Positions 16,709 to 24,605 of a stretch of 64,000 bases of DNA are shown in pieces (within the stretch, counting starts at the first letter, position 1; every line of letters begins with the position of its first letter). This DNA comes from Nocardioides acrostichi (GTDB lineage: Bacteria > Actinomycetota > Actinomycetes > Propionibacteriales > Nocardioidaceae): NCBI RefSeq assembly GCF_015319165.1, contig NZ_JADIVZ010000001.1:1-64000 (forward strand), given 5' to 3'. The translations under genes were made by a program, and so were the position numbers. The notes under the pieces were generated by a model, which was not told the DNA's origin, made no database searches, and saw nothing but the letters and a program-made list of their open reading frames with translations.

Positions 16709-18513
16709 CGGGCGCCTCGCAGCCCGAGGCCAACCCCACGCTGGCGACCGGGCTGACGCCTGCTTGGCCCGACCGGGCCGCGTGGGGTACCGCACCGTCC
16801 CTGCGTGCCTGGCAGCAGGCCGCGATGGAGCGGTACTTCTCCGACCTGCCGCGCGACTTCCTCGCCGTGGCCACTCCGGGCGCCGGCAAGACGACGTTCG
16901 CGCTCTCGGTGGCCGCCGAGCTGCTCGGACGCCGCCTGGTCGACCGCATCATCGTGGTCGCACCCACCGAGCACCTCAAGCTCCAGTGGGCCGAGGCGGC
17001 GGCCCGCGCCGGCATCCCGATCGACCCCACGTTCTCGGCCGGTAAGGGCAAGACCAGCCAGGACTTCGTCGGCGTCGCGGTCACCTACGCCGGCGTGGCA
17101 GTGAACCCGCTGGCGATGCGCATCCGCACCGAGCGGTTCAAGACGCTGGTGATCCTCGACGAGGTGCACCACGCCGGCGACGCGCTGTCGTGGGGCGAGG
17201 GCGTGCGTGAGGCGTTCGACCCCGCCGCCCGGCGACTGTGCCTGACCGGCACCCCGTTCCGCTCCGATGTGAACCCGATCCCGTTCGTCACCTACGAGCC
17301 CGGCCCCGACGGCGTCCCGCGTTCGGCCGCCGACTACACCTACGGCTACGCGCACGCGCTCGCCGACCACGTGGTGCGTCCCGTGCTGTTCCTCGCCTAC
17401 TCCGGCGACATGACCTGGCGCACGCGCGCCGGTGACGAGGTGGTCGCGCGGCTCGGCGAGCCGCTGACCAAGGACATCACCAACCAGGCCCTGCGTACCG
17501 CCCTCGACCCAAACGGCGCGTGGATCCCCTCGGTGCTCGCGGCCGCCGACAAGCGACTCTCCGAGGTGCGCCGGCACGTGCCGGACGCCGGGGCGATGGT
17601 CATCGCCACCGATCAGGACGACGCCCGCGCCTACGCGAAGATCCTGCGCCAGATCACCGGCGAGGCGGCATGCGTCGTGCTGTCCGACGACAAGGGCGCC
17701 TCGAAGAAGATCACGGCGTTCACCGAGTCGGACTCTCGCTGGATGGTCGCCGTGCGCATGGTCTCCGAGGGCGTCGACGTGCCCAGACTGGCCGTCGGCG
17801 TATGGGCCACCACCACCTCGACGCCGCTGTTCTTCGCCCAGGCGGTGGGCCGGTTCGTGCGTGCCCGCACCCGTGGCGAGGTCGCCTCGGTGTTCGTGCC
17901 CTCGGTGCCCACCCTGCTCGGCTTCGCCTCGGAGATGGAGGTCGAACGCGACCACGTGCTGGGGCGCAAGGTGTCTGATGAGGACGACATCTTCGCCGCG
18001 GAGAACGAGCTGATGGCCCAGGCGAACGCCGACGGATCCGCCTCCGACGAGCTCGAAGGGAGCTTCGAGGCGCTCGGCTCCGAGGCCCGCTTCGACCACG
18101 TGCTCTACGACGGCTCCCAGTTCGGCCACGAGGGCGAGGTGCACGTCGGCTCCGAGGAGGAGATGGACTTCCTCGGCATCCCCGGACTGCTCGAGCCCGA
18201 GCAGATGCGCGACCTGCTGCGCCAGCGCCAACACGATCGCGCCCGCAAGCGGGGCGCGACGCCGCGGGCGGCGTCCGAGCCGGAGGCGCCGAGCGTGCGC
18301 GAGGTGGCCACCCATGAGCAGCTCGCCGTGCTGCGCCGCGAGCTCAACGGACTCGTCGGCGCCTGGTATCACCGCACCGGTCAACCCCACGGCGTCACCC
18401 ATGCGGCTCTGCGCAAGGAGTGCGGTGGCCCCGCCGCAGCCATCGCCAACGCCGAGCAACTGCGCGCCCGCATCGACGCCGTGCGCGGCTGGGCCGCCCG
18501 CAAGTCCGGCTGA
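16705..18513 (+). CDS. SF2 DEAD/DEAH-box helicase
   Basis: Protein of 602 residues from GTG 16705, overlapping the DUF3039 stop. Helicase motifs in order: WQQAAMERYF (Q-like), ATPGAGKTTFALS (Walker A, about residue 55), VVAPTEHLKLQW (Ia), LVILDEVHHAGD-type DEVH box (II), CLTGTPFRSD (III), VSEGVDVPRLAVG (V) and QAVGRFVRARTRGEV (VI). The C-terminal third is charged and of unknown fold. It is an ATP-dependent DNA or RNA translocase, likely in repair or nucleic-acid remodelling. The stop codon TGA is also the first three bases of a tandem repeat array. Confidence 0.92.
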   Translation: MTGASQPEANPTLATGLTPAWPDRAAWGTAPSLRAWQQAAMERYFSDLPRDFLAVATPGAGKTTFALSVAAELLGRRLVDRIIVVAPTEHLKLQWAEAAARAGIPIDPTFSAGKGKTSQDFVGVAVTYAGVAVNPLAMRIRTERFKTLVILDEVHHAGDALSWGEGVREAFDPAARRLCLTGTPFRSDVNPIPFVTYEPGPDGVPRSAADYTYGYAHALADHVVRPVLFLAYSGDMTWRTRAGDEVVARLGEPLTKDITNQALRTALDPNGAWIPSVLAAADKRLSEVRRHVPDAGAMVIATDQDDARAYAKILRQITGEAACVVLSDDKGASKKITAFTESDSRWMVAVRMVSEGVDVPRLAVGVWATTTSTPLFFAQAVGRFVRARTRGEVASVFVPSVPTLLGFASEMEVERDHVLGRKVSDEDDIFAAENELMAQANADGSASDELEGSFEALGSEARFDHVLYDGSQFGHEGEVHVGSEEEMDFLGIPGLLEPEQMRDLLRQRQHDRARKRGATPRAASEPEAPSVREVATHEQLAVLRRELNGLVGAWYHRTGQPHGVTHAALRKECGGPAAAIANAEQLRARIDAVRGWAARKSG

Positions 18514-18598
18514 CCCGCCACGAGTTTTCACGTGACCTGCCACCAGTTTTCGGGTGACCCGTCGCTAGTTTTCACGTGACCTGCCACGAGTTTTCCAT
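18511..18598. repeat. 22-bp tandem array 1 (AGTTTTCA family, four units)
   Basis: Four consecutive 22-bp units begin at 18511, 18533, 18555 and 18577. Each starts TGACC, has a variable middle (YGYCRCBAG) and ends in the core AGTTTTC. The first TGA is the helicase stop codon. There is no internal hairpin. The same family occurs at 21065 (inverted) and 38320. Confidence 0.9.
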
Positions 18599-18644
18599 GG
18601 TGATTGAGGTCACACGGGTGCCCCAGGAGATCTAGCCTGCGACG

Positions 18645-20483
18645 GTGAGGTCTCTTCGTCGTGTGCTTGCTTCTGCGCTGTTCCTGCCCGCTGCCCTCGC
18701 GCCGATGGCGTCGGGCCCGGCCCAGGCCACGGGCTCCGACCACGTGCGCGTCGCACACGGCACCCAGAAGTGGCGCACGATCGAGGCGATGGTGCCGGTG
18801 AAGACCGGCCCCGACCGTGACGTCGCGATCGACCTCGACACCACGCTGTACAAGCCGCGTGGCGCGACGGCGAAGCACCCGCAGCCGGCCATCCTCATGA
18901 CGCACGGGTTCGGGCTCGACAAGGATGCGAACGAGGTCGTGAGCACGGCGCGGTTCCTGGCCGCGCACGGGTACGTCGTGCTCACCTACACGGCGTCCGG
19001 CTTCGGCGCCAGCGGCGGGTGCGTCACGCTCCAGTCGCTCGACTACGACGTGCGCAGTGCCCAACAGCTCATGACCCAGGTGCTCCAGACCAAGGCGTAT
19101 GTGAAGCAGGACCGGCGCGGCGCGGTCGTCGGCACCATCGGCGGCTCGTACGGCGGCGGCATCCAGCTGCCGCTCGCCTCGGTCGACCGGCGGGTGCGCG
19201 CGGCAGTGGTCGGCCGCACGTGGAACGACCTGCGCTACTCCCTCGACCCCAACAACCTCTGGACGCCGGGCGACCGTCTCGCAGGCTTCGATCACTCTCG
19301 CCCCGACCAGGGCGTCTTCAAGGCGGAGTGGACCTCGCTGTTCTACGCCCTCGGCAACGCCCAGCCGGCGATGGGCAACGGCGGCTGCGCGCAGGCGAAG
19401 ACCGCGTCCGGCGACCCGACCGAGATCGCCGGCGAGGCCAGCTGCCCCAACTTCTACCTCGCGCTGTGCTCGGTCTACGAGCAGCTCACCGCCACTGGCG
19501 ACGCGGACGACGCCGCCAAGGCGCTCATCGCGCGCTCGTCGTCCGCGGCGGTGCTCGGGCGCGTGCACGCGGCGACCCTGCTGGTGCAGGGCCAAAGCGA
19601 CACGCTGTTCAACCTCAACGACGCGACGTCGACGTACCTCGCGCTGCGCACGCTGCACAAGCCGGTCGGCATGATCTGGAACTCCGGGGGTCACGGCGGG
19701 TACTCCTCCCAACCGGGGGAGTGCGAGGCCTACGACGGCATCGCGCGGTCGGTGCGCCGGATGGACCACTGCTACCTGCCGTTGCGCGCGCTCGGGTGGT
19801 TCGACCACTACCTGCGCCATCGCCCCGGTGGCCGCGGGCCGTCGTTCGCCTACTACCGCGACTGGGTGCGCTACTCCGGGCACGGTCCGGACGACGAGCA
19901 GTACGGCACGGCCCGACGGGTGCGGCTCGGCGGGCTCACGCTGACGCTCGGCGGCCAGGGCCGGCTGGCGACACGCCCCGCACGTGCCCAGGTGGCCGAC
20001 CTGACGATGACGAACCCGCCGGGCGGCTCGCCCGCGGCGTACTCGGAGACCAGCGAGTTCTCCGGACCGGACTCCTCGCCCAACCTGGCCGGTCCGCCCA
20101 CCGAGGTCGAGGGCCAGCACCTCGACTTCACCAGCAAGAAGATGAAGCGTCCGCTCGTGGTGGCCGGCGTGCCATGGGCGCGGCTGCCGCTGGTCAACAC
20201 CAACGGCCAAGACATGGTGTTCTTCGCCAAGGTCTACGACGTGGCGCCCGACGGCAGCACCACGCTGGTGCACCGGCTGATCTCGCCGGTGCGGGTGCCG
20301 GCGTCCGAGGTCGGTGCACCGGTGCGCATGCGGCTGGCCGGATTCGTGCACCGCTTCGACCGCGGCCACCGGCTGCGGCTGGTGCTCGCCACCACCGACC
20401 AGACGTCGTACAACGCCAAGGTGGCCGACGTGCTCACGCTCACCACGGGGCCGGGAGCCACGCTCACGCTGCCGGTGCGCTGA
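18645..20483 (+). CDS. secreted CocE/NonD-type hydrolase (X-Pro dipeptidyl-peptidase-like)
   Basis: Protein of 612 residues from GTG 18645. A signal peptide (about 1-28, cleavage after AQA) precedes an alpha/beta-hydrolase of the S15 type. The oxyanion-region motif is ILMTHGFGLDKD, the nucleophile elbow is GTIGGSYGGGIQL (Ser about 172) and the catalytic-acid region is VQGQSDTLF. The acid/base His is likely in NSGGHGGYSSQ. The C-terminal third is the jelly-roll X-Pro dipeptidyl-peptidase domain. It should cleave esters or proline-containing peptides outside the cell. Confidence 0.9.
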   Translation: MRSLRRVLASALFLPAALAPMASGPAQATGSDHVRVAHGTQKWRTIEAMVPVKTGPDRDVAIDLDTTLYKPRGATAKHPQPAILMTHGFGLDKDANEVVSTARFLAAHGYVVLTYTASGFGASGGCVTLQSLDYDVRSAQQLMTQVLQTKAYVKQDRRGAVVGTIGGSYGGGIQLPLASVDRRVRAAVVGRTWNDLRYSLDPNNLWTPGDRLAGFDHSRPDQGVFKAEWTSLFYALGNAQPAMGNGGCAQAKTASGDPTEIAGEASCPNFYLALCSVYEQLTATGDADDAAKALIARSSSAAVLGRVHAATLLVQGQSDTLFNLNDATSTYLALRTLHKPVGMIWNSGGHGGYSSQPGECEAYDGIARSVRRMDHCYLPLRALGWFDHYLRHRPGGRGPSFAYYRDWVRYSGHGPDDEQYGTARRVRLGGLTLTLGGQGRLATRPARAQVADLTMTNPPGGSPAAYSETSEFSGPDSSPNLAGPPTEVEGQHLDFTSKKMKRPLVVAGVPWARLPLVNTNGQDMVFFAKVYDVAPDGSTTLVHRLISPVRVPASEVGAPVRMRLAGFVHRFDRGHRLRLVLATTDQTSYNAKVADVLTLTTGPGATLTLPVR

Positions 20484-20500
20484 ACGCGCATGATGCTGCG

Positions 20501-21067
20501 ATGAGCCGCTACGTCGACCAGATGCCCGCAGAGGAGCCGGTGGGTCGGTGCGTGGTGCTGCCCGGCACCGGCTACGTGCCCGACGCGCCGCTGCTGTTCC
20601 TGGTCGGGCAGCTAGCGCTGGCGCACGGATGGGCGGTACGGCAGGTGTGGTGGACTCCGCCCGACATCGAGGACGGCGCCGAGGCGGCGTGGGTGGCCGG
20701 CGAGCTCGACGCCGCGCTGGCGGAGCCGTTCGACGGCGTTGGCGATCGCACGCTGGTGGTGGGCAAGTCGCTGGGCACGGCGGGCGCGGCGCGCGCTGCG
20801 GAGTTGAAGCTGCCCGCGATCTGGCTGACGCCGTTGCTCACCTACTCCGATCTCGCAGCTCCGTTGCTGAGGTACCCGACCGCCCAGCTCGTCGTCATCG
20901 GGGAGGGCGACCGGTACCTCGACCGCGACGTGCTCGGCGTCCTGCCCGGACGACACGCGCTGGTGCCCGGCGATCACGCCATGCTGGTGCCAGGGGAGCC
21001 GTTCGCCACGTGGCAGGCGCATCGCGAGGTCATGGCGGCTGTGGACGGGTGGCTGGCGCAGTTGTGA
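20501..21067 (+). CDS. small alpha/beta-hydrolase-fold protein
   Basis: Protein of 188 residues from ATG 20501, 17 bases after the preceding stop. CVVLPGTGYVPDAPLL is the first strand and loop, VVGKSLGTAGAA is the nucleophile elbow (GKSLG; Ser about 93), VVIGEGDRYLD the acid region and VPGDHAMLVPG the His region. It is shorter than typical hydrolases, so the cap domain is absent. Substrate unknown. The stop codon begins the next repeat array. Confidence 0.82.
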   Translation: MSRYVDQMPAEEPVGRCVVLPGTGYVPDAPLLFLVGQLALAHGWAVRQVWWTPPDIEDGAEAAWVAGELDAALAEPFDGVGDRTLVVGKSLGTAGAARAAELKLPAIWLTPLLTYSDLAAPLLRYPTAQLVVIGEGDRYLDRDVLGVLPGRHALVPGDHAMLVPGEPFATWQAHREVMAAVDGWLAQL

Positions 21068-21152
21068 AAACTCGTGGCAGGTCAGCTGAAAACTGGCGAC
21101 GGATCAGCTGAAAACTCGTGGCAGGTCAGCTGAAAACTGGCGACGGGTCACG
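21065..21152. repeat. 22-bp tandem array 2 (AGTTTTCA family, inverted, four units)
   Basis: Four 22-bp units start at 21065, 21087, 21109 and 21131, in the opposite orientation to array 1 (each reads TGAAAACT on the plus strand). Units alternate A-B-A-B, giving a 44-bp higher-order period. The first TGA is the stop codon of the hydrolase. From 21153 to 21323 no supported gene is seen. Confidence 0.9.
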
Positions 21153-21323
21153 TGGGGGTGGGCCGCGGAAGCTGATACCGACCTGGTGACCGACCTGGTG
21201 CGATCGCCACACGGCCGCGCCGACGAACACCACCGCCCACAGCCGGATGACGCTGGGCCAGGTCGGCGCGGCGTCGTCCGCCGAGGCGCGGCGTGAGGAC
21301 GCCGGGCTGGCAGACTGCCGCAG

Positions 21324-21977
21324 GTGAGCAATACTCCTGCCGGCTGGTACCCCGACCCCACTCCGCCCGCTGGGCACGCACCGGCGCTGCGCTGGTGGGA
21401 CGGCGAGCGCTGGACAGCGCACACCGCGCCGTCGGCGCCCCCCTCGGCGGGCGCCGCCGCATCGGTGCCGAGCACTCCGGACGGCGTCGCGGTCGCTGGT
21501 TGGGGCCGGCGCGTGGGGGCGTATCTGATCGACATGGTGATCCAGCAGGTGCTGGCCGTCGCGATCGGCTTCCCGTTCGTGCGGGCGATGACGTCGGCGT
21601 ACGTCGACTACATCGATGAGGCGTTCCGCGTCGCTGACACCGGCAGGCAGCCCGACACGCTCGGCTTCTACCGCGACATCCTGCCGTCCATCCTGGGGTT
21701 CTATGCCGTGGTGCTGGTCGTGAGCTTCGCCTACACCGTGGCCTTCCTGGCCTGGAAGCAGGCGACGCCCGGCAAGCTCGCCGTCGGTCTGCGGGTGCGG
21801 CAGCGTGACGCGGACGGCGGCCTTCCCCTGGGCTGCATCCTCAAGCGCTGGCTCGTCACGGTGGCGTGTCAGATCGCCGGCCCTCTCTTCTACCTCGATG
21901 TGCTCTGGCCGCTGTGGGACGACAAGCGGCAGGCGCTGCACGAGAAGTGGGCCGGCACCAACGTCGTGCGTCGTTGA
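21324..21977 (+). CDS. DUF2510 + RDD-family membrane protein
   Basis: Protein of 217 residues from GTG 21324. The N-terminal DUF2510 module is recognisable by WYPDPTPPAG ... LRWWDGERWTAHT. A Pro/Ala linker leads to an RDD domain with about three membrane segments: GWGRRVGAYLIDMVIQ (first Arg-Asp motif), ILGFYAVVLVVSFAYTVAF and TPGKLAVGLRV. The tail includes HEKWAGTNVV, typical of RDD proteins. It is possibly a small-molecule or ion transporter; function is unproven. Confidence 0.9.
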   Translation: MSNTPAGWYPDPTPPAGHAPALRWWDGERWTAHTAPSAPPSAGAAASVPSTPDGVAVAGWGRRVGAYLIDMVIQQVLAVAIGFPFVRAMTSAYVDYIDEAFRVADTGRQPDTLGFYRDILPSILGFYAVVLVVSFAYTVAFLAWKQATPGKLAVGLRVRQRDADGGLPLGCILKRWLVTVACQIAGPLFYLDVLWPLWDDKRQALHEKWAGTNVVRR

Positions 21978-21995
21978 CCTCCGGCTGACCGGCGC

Positions 21996-22124
21996 CTATC
22001 GCCGCCTCAACACCTCCACGCCGTCGATCGACGCGACCTGGTCGTAGGGCTGGGCCAGCACCACGTTCGCCGCGGAGCCGACCGCCAACACGACGGCCAC
22101 CGCGAGTCCAGGGTTCTGCCTCAC
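21996..22124 (-). CDS. possible small membrane or exported peptide (42 aa)
   Basis: A 43-codon frame runs from GTG 22124 to TAG 21996, starting 32 bases after the MFS stop on the same strand. The N-terminal half is hydrophobic (GLAVAVVLAVGSAANVVLA), resembling a signal peptide or single helix, and the tail is polar (YDQVASIDGVEVLRRR). Codon usage is GC3-rich and gene-like. There is no clear ribosome binding site. It may be real or a chance frame. Confidence 0.35.
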   Translation of the reverse strand: MRQNPGLAVAVVLAVGSAANVVLAQPYDQVASIDGVEVLRRR

Positions 22125-22155
22125 GGCCTCCCGGGTGCCAGGCTCGGAGTCCTGG

Positions 22156-23424
22156 TCAGGCCTGGTCGCCCGCCAGCACCGCCTCGGCCTCGAGCTCGGA
22201 GCCGGCGGCCGAGTGCGGCGTCCGGCCCTCGATCGTGCCCCGAGCAGCGATCAGCACGCCCGTACCGATCGCGGCCATGATCGCACCGAACCAGAACGGG
22301 GCGTGGGCGCCGCTGTGCTCGCCCAGCTTGAGCGCGACGAACGGGCCGACGGCGCCGCCGGTGAACCGCAGGAACGAGTAGGCGGACGACGCGATCGGGC
22401 GCTCCACGGGAGCCGCACCCATGACCGCCTCGGTCACGAGGGTGTTGTTGATGCCGATGAACGCACCCGAGAGCACGATACCGACGATCACGACCAACGC
22501 GTGCTGGGTCCAGATGGCCATCACCGCGTGGTCGAGTGCGAACAGCGCCAGCATCGTGATGACGGCCGGCACGGTGCCCATCGCCCGCTGGAGCAGCGGG
22601 GCCACGAACACCGAGGTGACCGCCACGAGCAGCCCCCAGCCGAAGAAGATCCAGCCGATGGCGCGGATGCCGTAGGTCGGCAGCGCGAACGGGCCGGCCG
22701 CCAGGATGGTGAAGAACGCGACGTTGTAGAAGATCGCGGTGATGCCGATGAGCAGCAGCGAGCGGTGCCTGAGCGCCTTGATCGGGTCGGCCAGCGACGT
22801 GTGCTGCCCGCTCGGGGGAGTGCTGGGCAGGAGGAACGTGGTGGCGATCAGCGCGATGAGCATGAGCACCGAGACGCCGAAGAAGGGTGCGCGCCAGGAG
22901 TGCTCACCGAGCAGTCCGCCGAGCAGGGGGCCGCTGGCGATGCCGATGCCCAGTGCGGCCTCGAAGAGGATGATCGCCTGCGCGGTCGAGCCCTTGGCCG
23001 ACATCACGATCGTCGACAGTGCGGTGGCCACGAACAGCGCGTTGCCCAGACCCCAGCCGCCGCGGAAGGCGACCACCTCGGCGACGTTGCCCGAGGCGCC
23101 GGCCAGCCCGGCGAAGACGATGATCAGCGCCAGGCCCAGCAGCAGGGTGCGCTTGGCGCCGATGCGGCTGGAGATCATGCCGGTCACGAGCATCGCGACG
23201 CCCATCACGGCCATGTAGCCGGAGAACATCAGCGACACCTGGCTCGGGCTGGCCTGGAGCTTGGCGGCGATGTCCTTGAGGATCGGGTCGACCAGGCCGA
23301 TGCCCATGAACGCGATGACGCAGGCGAACGCGACCGCCCACACGGCGCGGGGCTGGCGGAGGAAGGATCCCGACGCCTGGTCGGCTTCGGTGGGTGCGGT
23401 GGAGGCTGCGGGTGCGGTGGTCAA
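22156..23424 (-). CDS. MFS transporter
   Basis: Protein of 422 residues with twelve predicted membrane segments (DHA1-like). FMGIGLVDPILKDIA is in helix 1, and SSRIGAKRTLLLG is motif A in the first loop. The helix-5 region GIGIASGPLLGGLLGEHSW is motif C, typical of drug antiporters. ATG 23424 overlaps the stop of the upstream marR gene (ATGA), so expression is coupled to that regulator. Substrate unknown, likely a drug or toxic metabolite. Confidence 0.92.
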   Translation of the reverse strand: MTTAPAASTAPTEADQASGSFLRQPRAVWAVAFACVIAFMGIGLVDPILKDIAAKLQASPSQVSLMFSGYMAVMGVAMLVTGMISSRIGAKRTLLLGLALIIVFAGLAGASGNVAEVVAFRGGWGLGNALFVATALSTIVMSAKGSTAQAIILFEAALGIGIASGPLLGGLLGEHSWRAPFFGVSVLMLIALIATTFLLPSTPPSGQHTSLADPIKALRHRSLLLIGITAIFYNVAFFTILAAGPFALPTYGIRAIGWIFFGWGLLVAVTSVFVAPLLQRAMGTVPAVITMLALFALDHAVMAIWTQHALVVIVGIVLSGAFIGINNTLVTEAVMGAAPVERPIASSAYSFLRFTGGAVGPFVALKLGEHSGAHAPFWFGAIMAAIGTGVLIAARGTIEGRTPHSAAGSELEAEAVLAGDQA

Positions 23425-23876
23425 CTCATCACCTTCTGGTCGGTCGGGGCATCGTGCGTGGAGGAGGTCAGGCTGGTGAGCACCTGGACGGCGACCTCGA
23501 GGTCGGCGAGGGAGTGCGGTGAGTTCTCGAGCGTCTCGGCGATCTCGGTGCCGTAGCGCCGGCGTACCTCGCGCAGGGTGGCCCGCCCGAGATCGGTGAG
23601 GCTGACCAGGGCGCTGCGGGCGTCGTCCGGGTGGGTCGTCTTGGTGGCCCAGCCACGCTCGACCAGCCCGGCGACGGCGGTCGACATGGTCGGCTGCGTG
23701 CAGCCGTCGAGGAGGGCCAGAGCGCTGACGCCCATCGAGCCGTGCTGCTCGAGGGCGGCCATGACCCGGTGCCCCGGGGGCAGGTCGCCGCGGGCGCGCA
23801 CGCTGCGCACCAGTCGGCCGGCACGCACCACGAGCTCGGTCGCCAGCTCCTCATGTCGCGCGGTGTGGTTGCTCAC
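23421..23876 (-). CDS. MarR-family transcriptional regulator
   Basis: Protein of 151 residues from GTG 23876. A longer in-frame extension to 23948 would run through the promoter and is unlikely. The winged-helix core is HGSMGVSALALLDGCTQPTM (recognition region), VAGLVERGWATKTTHPDD and SALVSLTDLGRA. It dimerises through terminal helices. It is the first gene of a two-gene operon with the MFS pump. A palindrome covers its own promoter, indicating autorepression released by a ligand of the pump. Confidence 0.92.
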   Translation of the reverse strand: MSNHTARHEELATELVVRAGRLVRSVRARGDLPPGHRVMAALEQHGSMGVSALALLDGCTQPTMSTAVAGLVERGWATKTTHPDDARSALVSLTDLGRATLREVRRRYGTEIAETLENSPHSLADLEVAVQVLTSLTSSTHDAPTDQKVMS

Positions 23877-23879
23877 GAC

Positions 23880-23912
23880 ATCTATATTAGATAGGGAGGC
23901 TATGTATCGCAA
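23880..23912 (-). promoter_or_regulatory. marR promoter with overlapping operator; probable leaderless transcript
   Basis: On the minus strand, TTGCGA (23907-23912), a 17-base spacer and TAATAT (23884-23889) form a good sigma-70-type promoter. The -10 box is seven bases from the GTG at 23876, so the mRNA should be leaderless. The palindrome ATCTA-TAT-TAGAT (23880-23892) covers the -10 box, a natural site for MarR autorepression. Confidence 0.7.
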
Positions 23913-23946
23913 CCTGGGGCGGTTGTGATCTGCGACGCTGTCGCCC

Positions 23947-24486
23947 ATGGGGATCTACGTCGCGTTCCTGCGGGCGATCAACCTCGGCGCCACGCGCAAG
24001 TTCCCGCAGGCCGACATCGTGACCGCCACCGAGGTCGCCGGCTTCGTCGACGTCGACACGCACATCAACACCGGCAACGTGCGGCTGGCGACCCGCATGC
24101 GGTCGGTCGGGCGCATCGAGGCGGCGCTCGAGCGGGCCTACCTCGCCGACCGCGGCTTCGAGGTGCCGACGCTCGTCTACTCCCTGCCCGCGCTCACCGA
24201 GGTGATCGAGTCCGTCGACGCGATCGACCACGACGGCCGCCACTACGTGGCGCTGCTACGCGACGCGCCGACCGCCGCCGGGCTCGCCGCACTGCGCGAG
24301 CGGCTCTCGGACGGCGAGAGCATCGAGGTCTGCGGGCGCGCCGTCAGTTGGCTCGTCGGCGCCGACGGCGTGCACGGAACCAAGCTCACCAACAACCTCA
24401 TCGAGAAGTGCCTGGGCACGGTCGCCACCACCCGCAGTCCGACCGTGCTGCGCGCCGTCCGCGACAAGTGGGGCACGGGGGCGTGA
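23947..24486 (+). CDS. DUF1697-domain protein
   Basis: Protein of 179 residues from ATG 23947. The family signature is YVAFLRAINLGATRK at the N-terminus, then HINTGNVRL and VHGTKLTNNLIEKCLG near residue 145. Family members are about 180 residues, so this one is full length. Function is unknown. It is divergent from marR and shares its 70-base upstream region, but DUF1697 genes are widespread and not tied to efflux. Confidence 0.92.
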   Translation: MGIYVAFLRAINLGATRKFPQADIVTATEVAGFVDVDTHINTGNVRLATRMRSVGRIEAALERAYLADRGFEVPTLVYSLPALTEVIESVDAIDHDGRHYVALLRDAPTAAGLAALRERLSDGESIEVCGRAVSWLVGADGVHGTKLTNNLIEKCLGTVATTRSPTVLRAVRDKWGTGA

Positions 24487-24605
24487 CGAACAGGTGACGA
24501 GACGCGTGTTCGCCTCGACGGCTGTCGGTGCAGCGAGGTAGACAAGGGCTGCCGACCTCGGCTCTCCTCTGTTCCTCCTCGTCCGTCTCTCTCGGAAAGT
24601 CCTTC

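Noticed and set aside
16531..18543. 670-codon open frame on the minus strand
   Set aside because: It is antisense to the helicase gene, whose motifs are complete. The antisense translation is low-complexity His/Arg/Glu/Gly without any domain, a codon-bias shadow.
19019..20500. Long N-terminal extension of the small hydrolase gene through the CocE gene in another frame
   Set aside because: The extension is Arg/Ala-rich shadow sequence; the hydrolase domain itself begins at ATG 20501.
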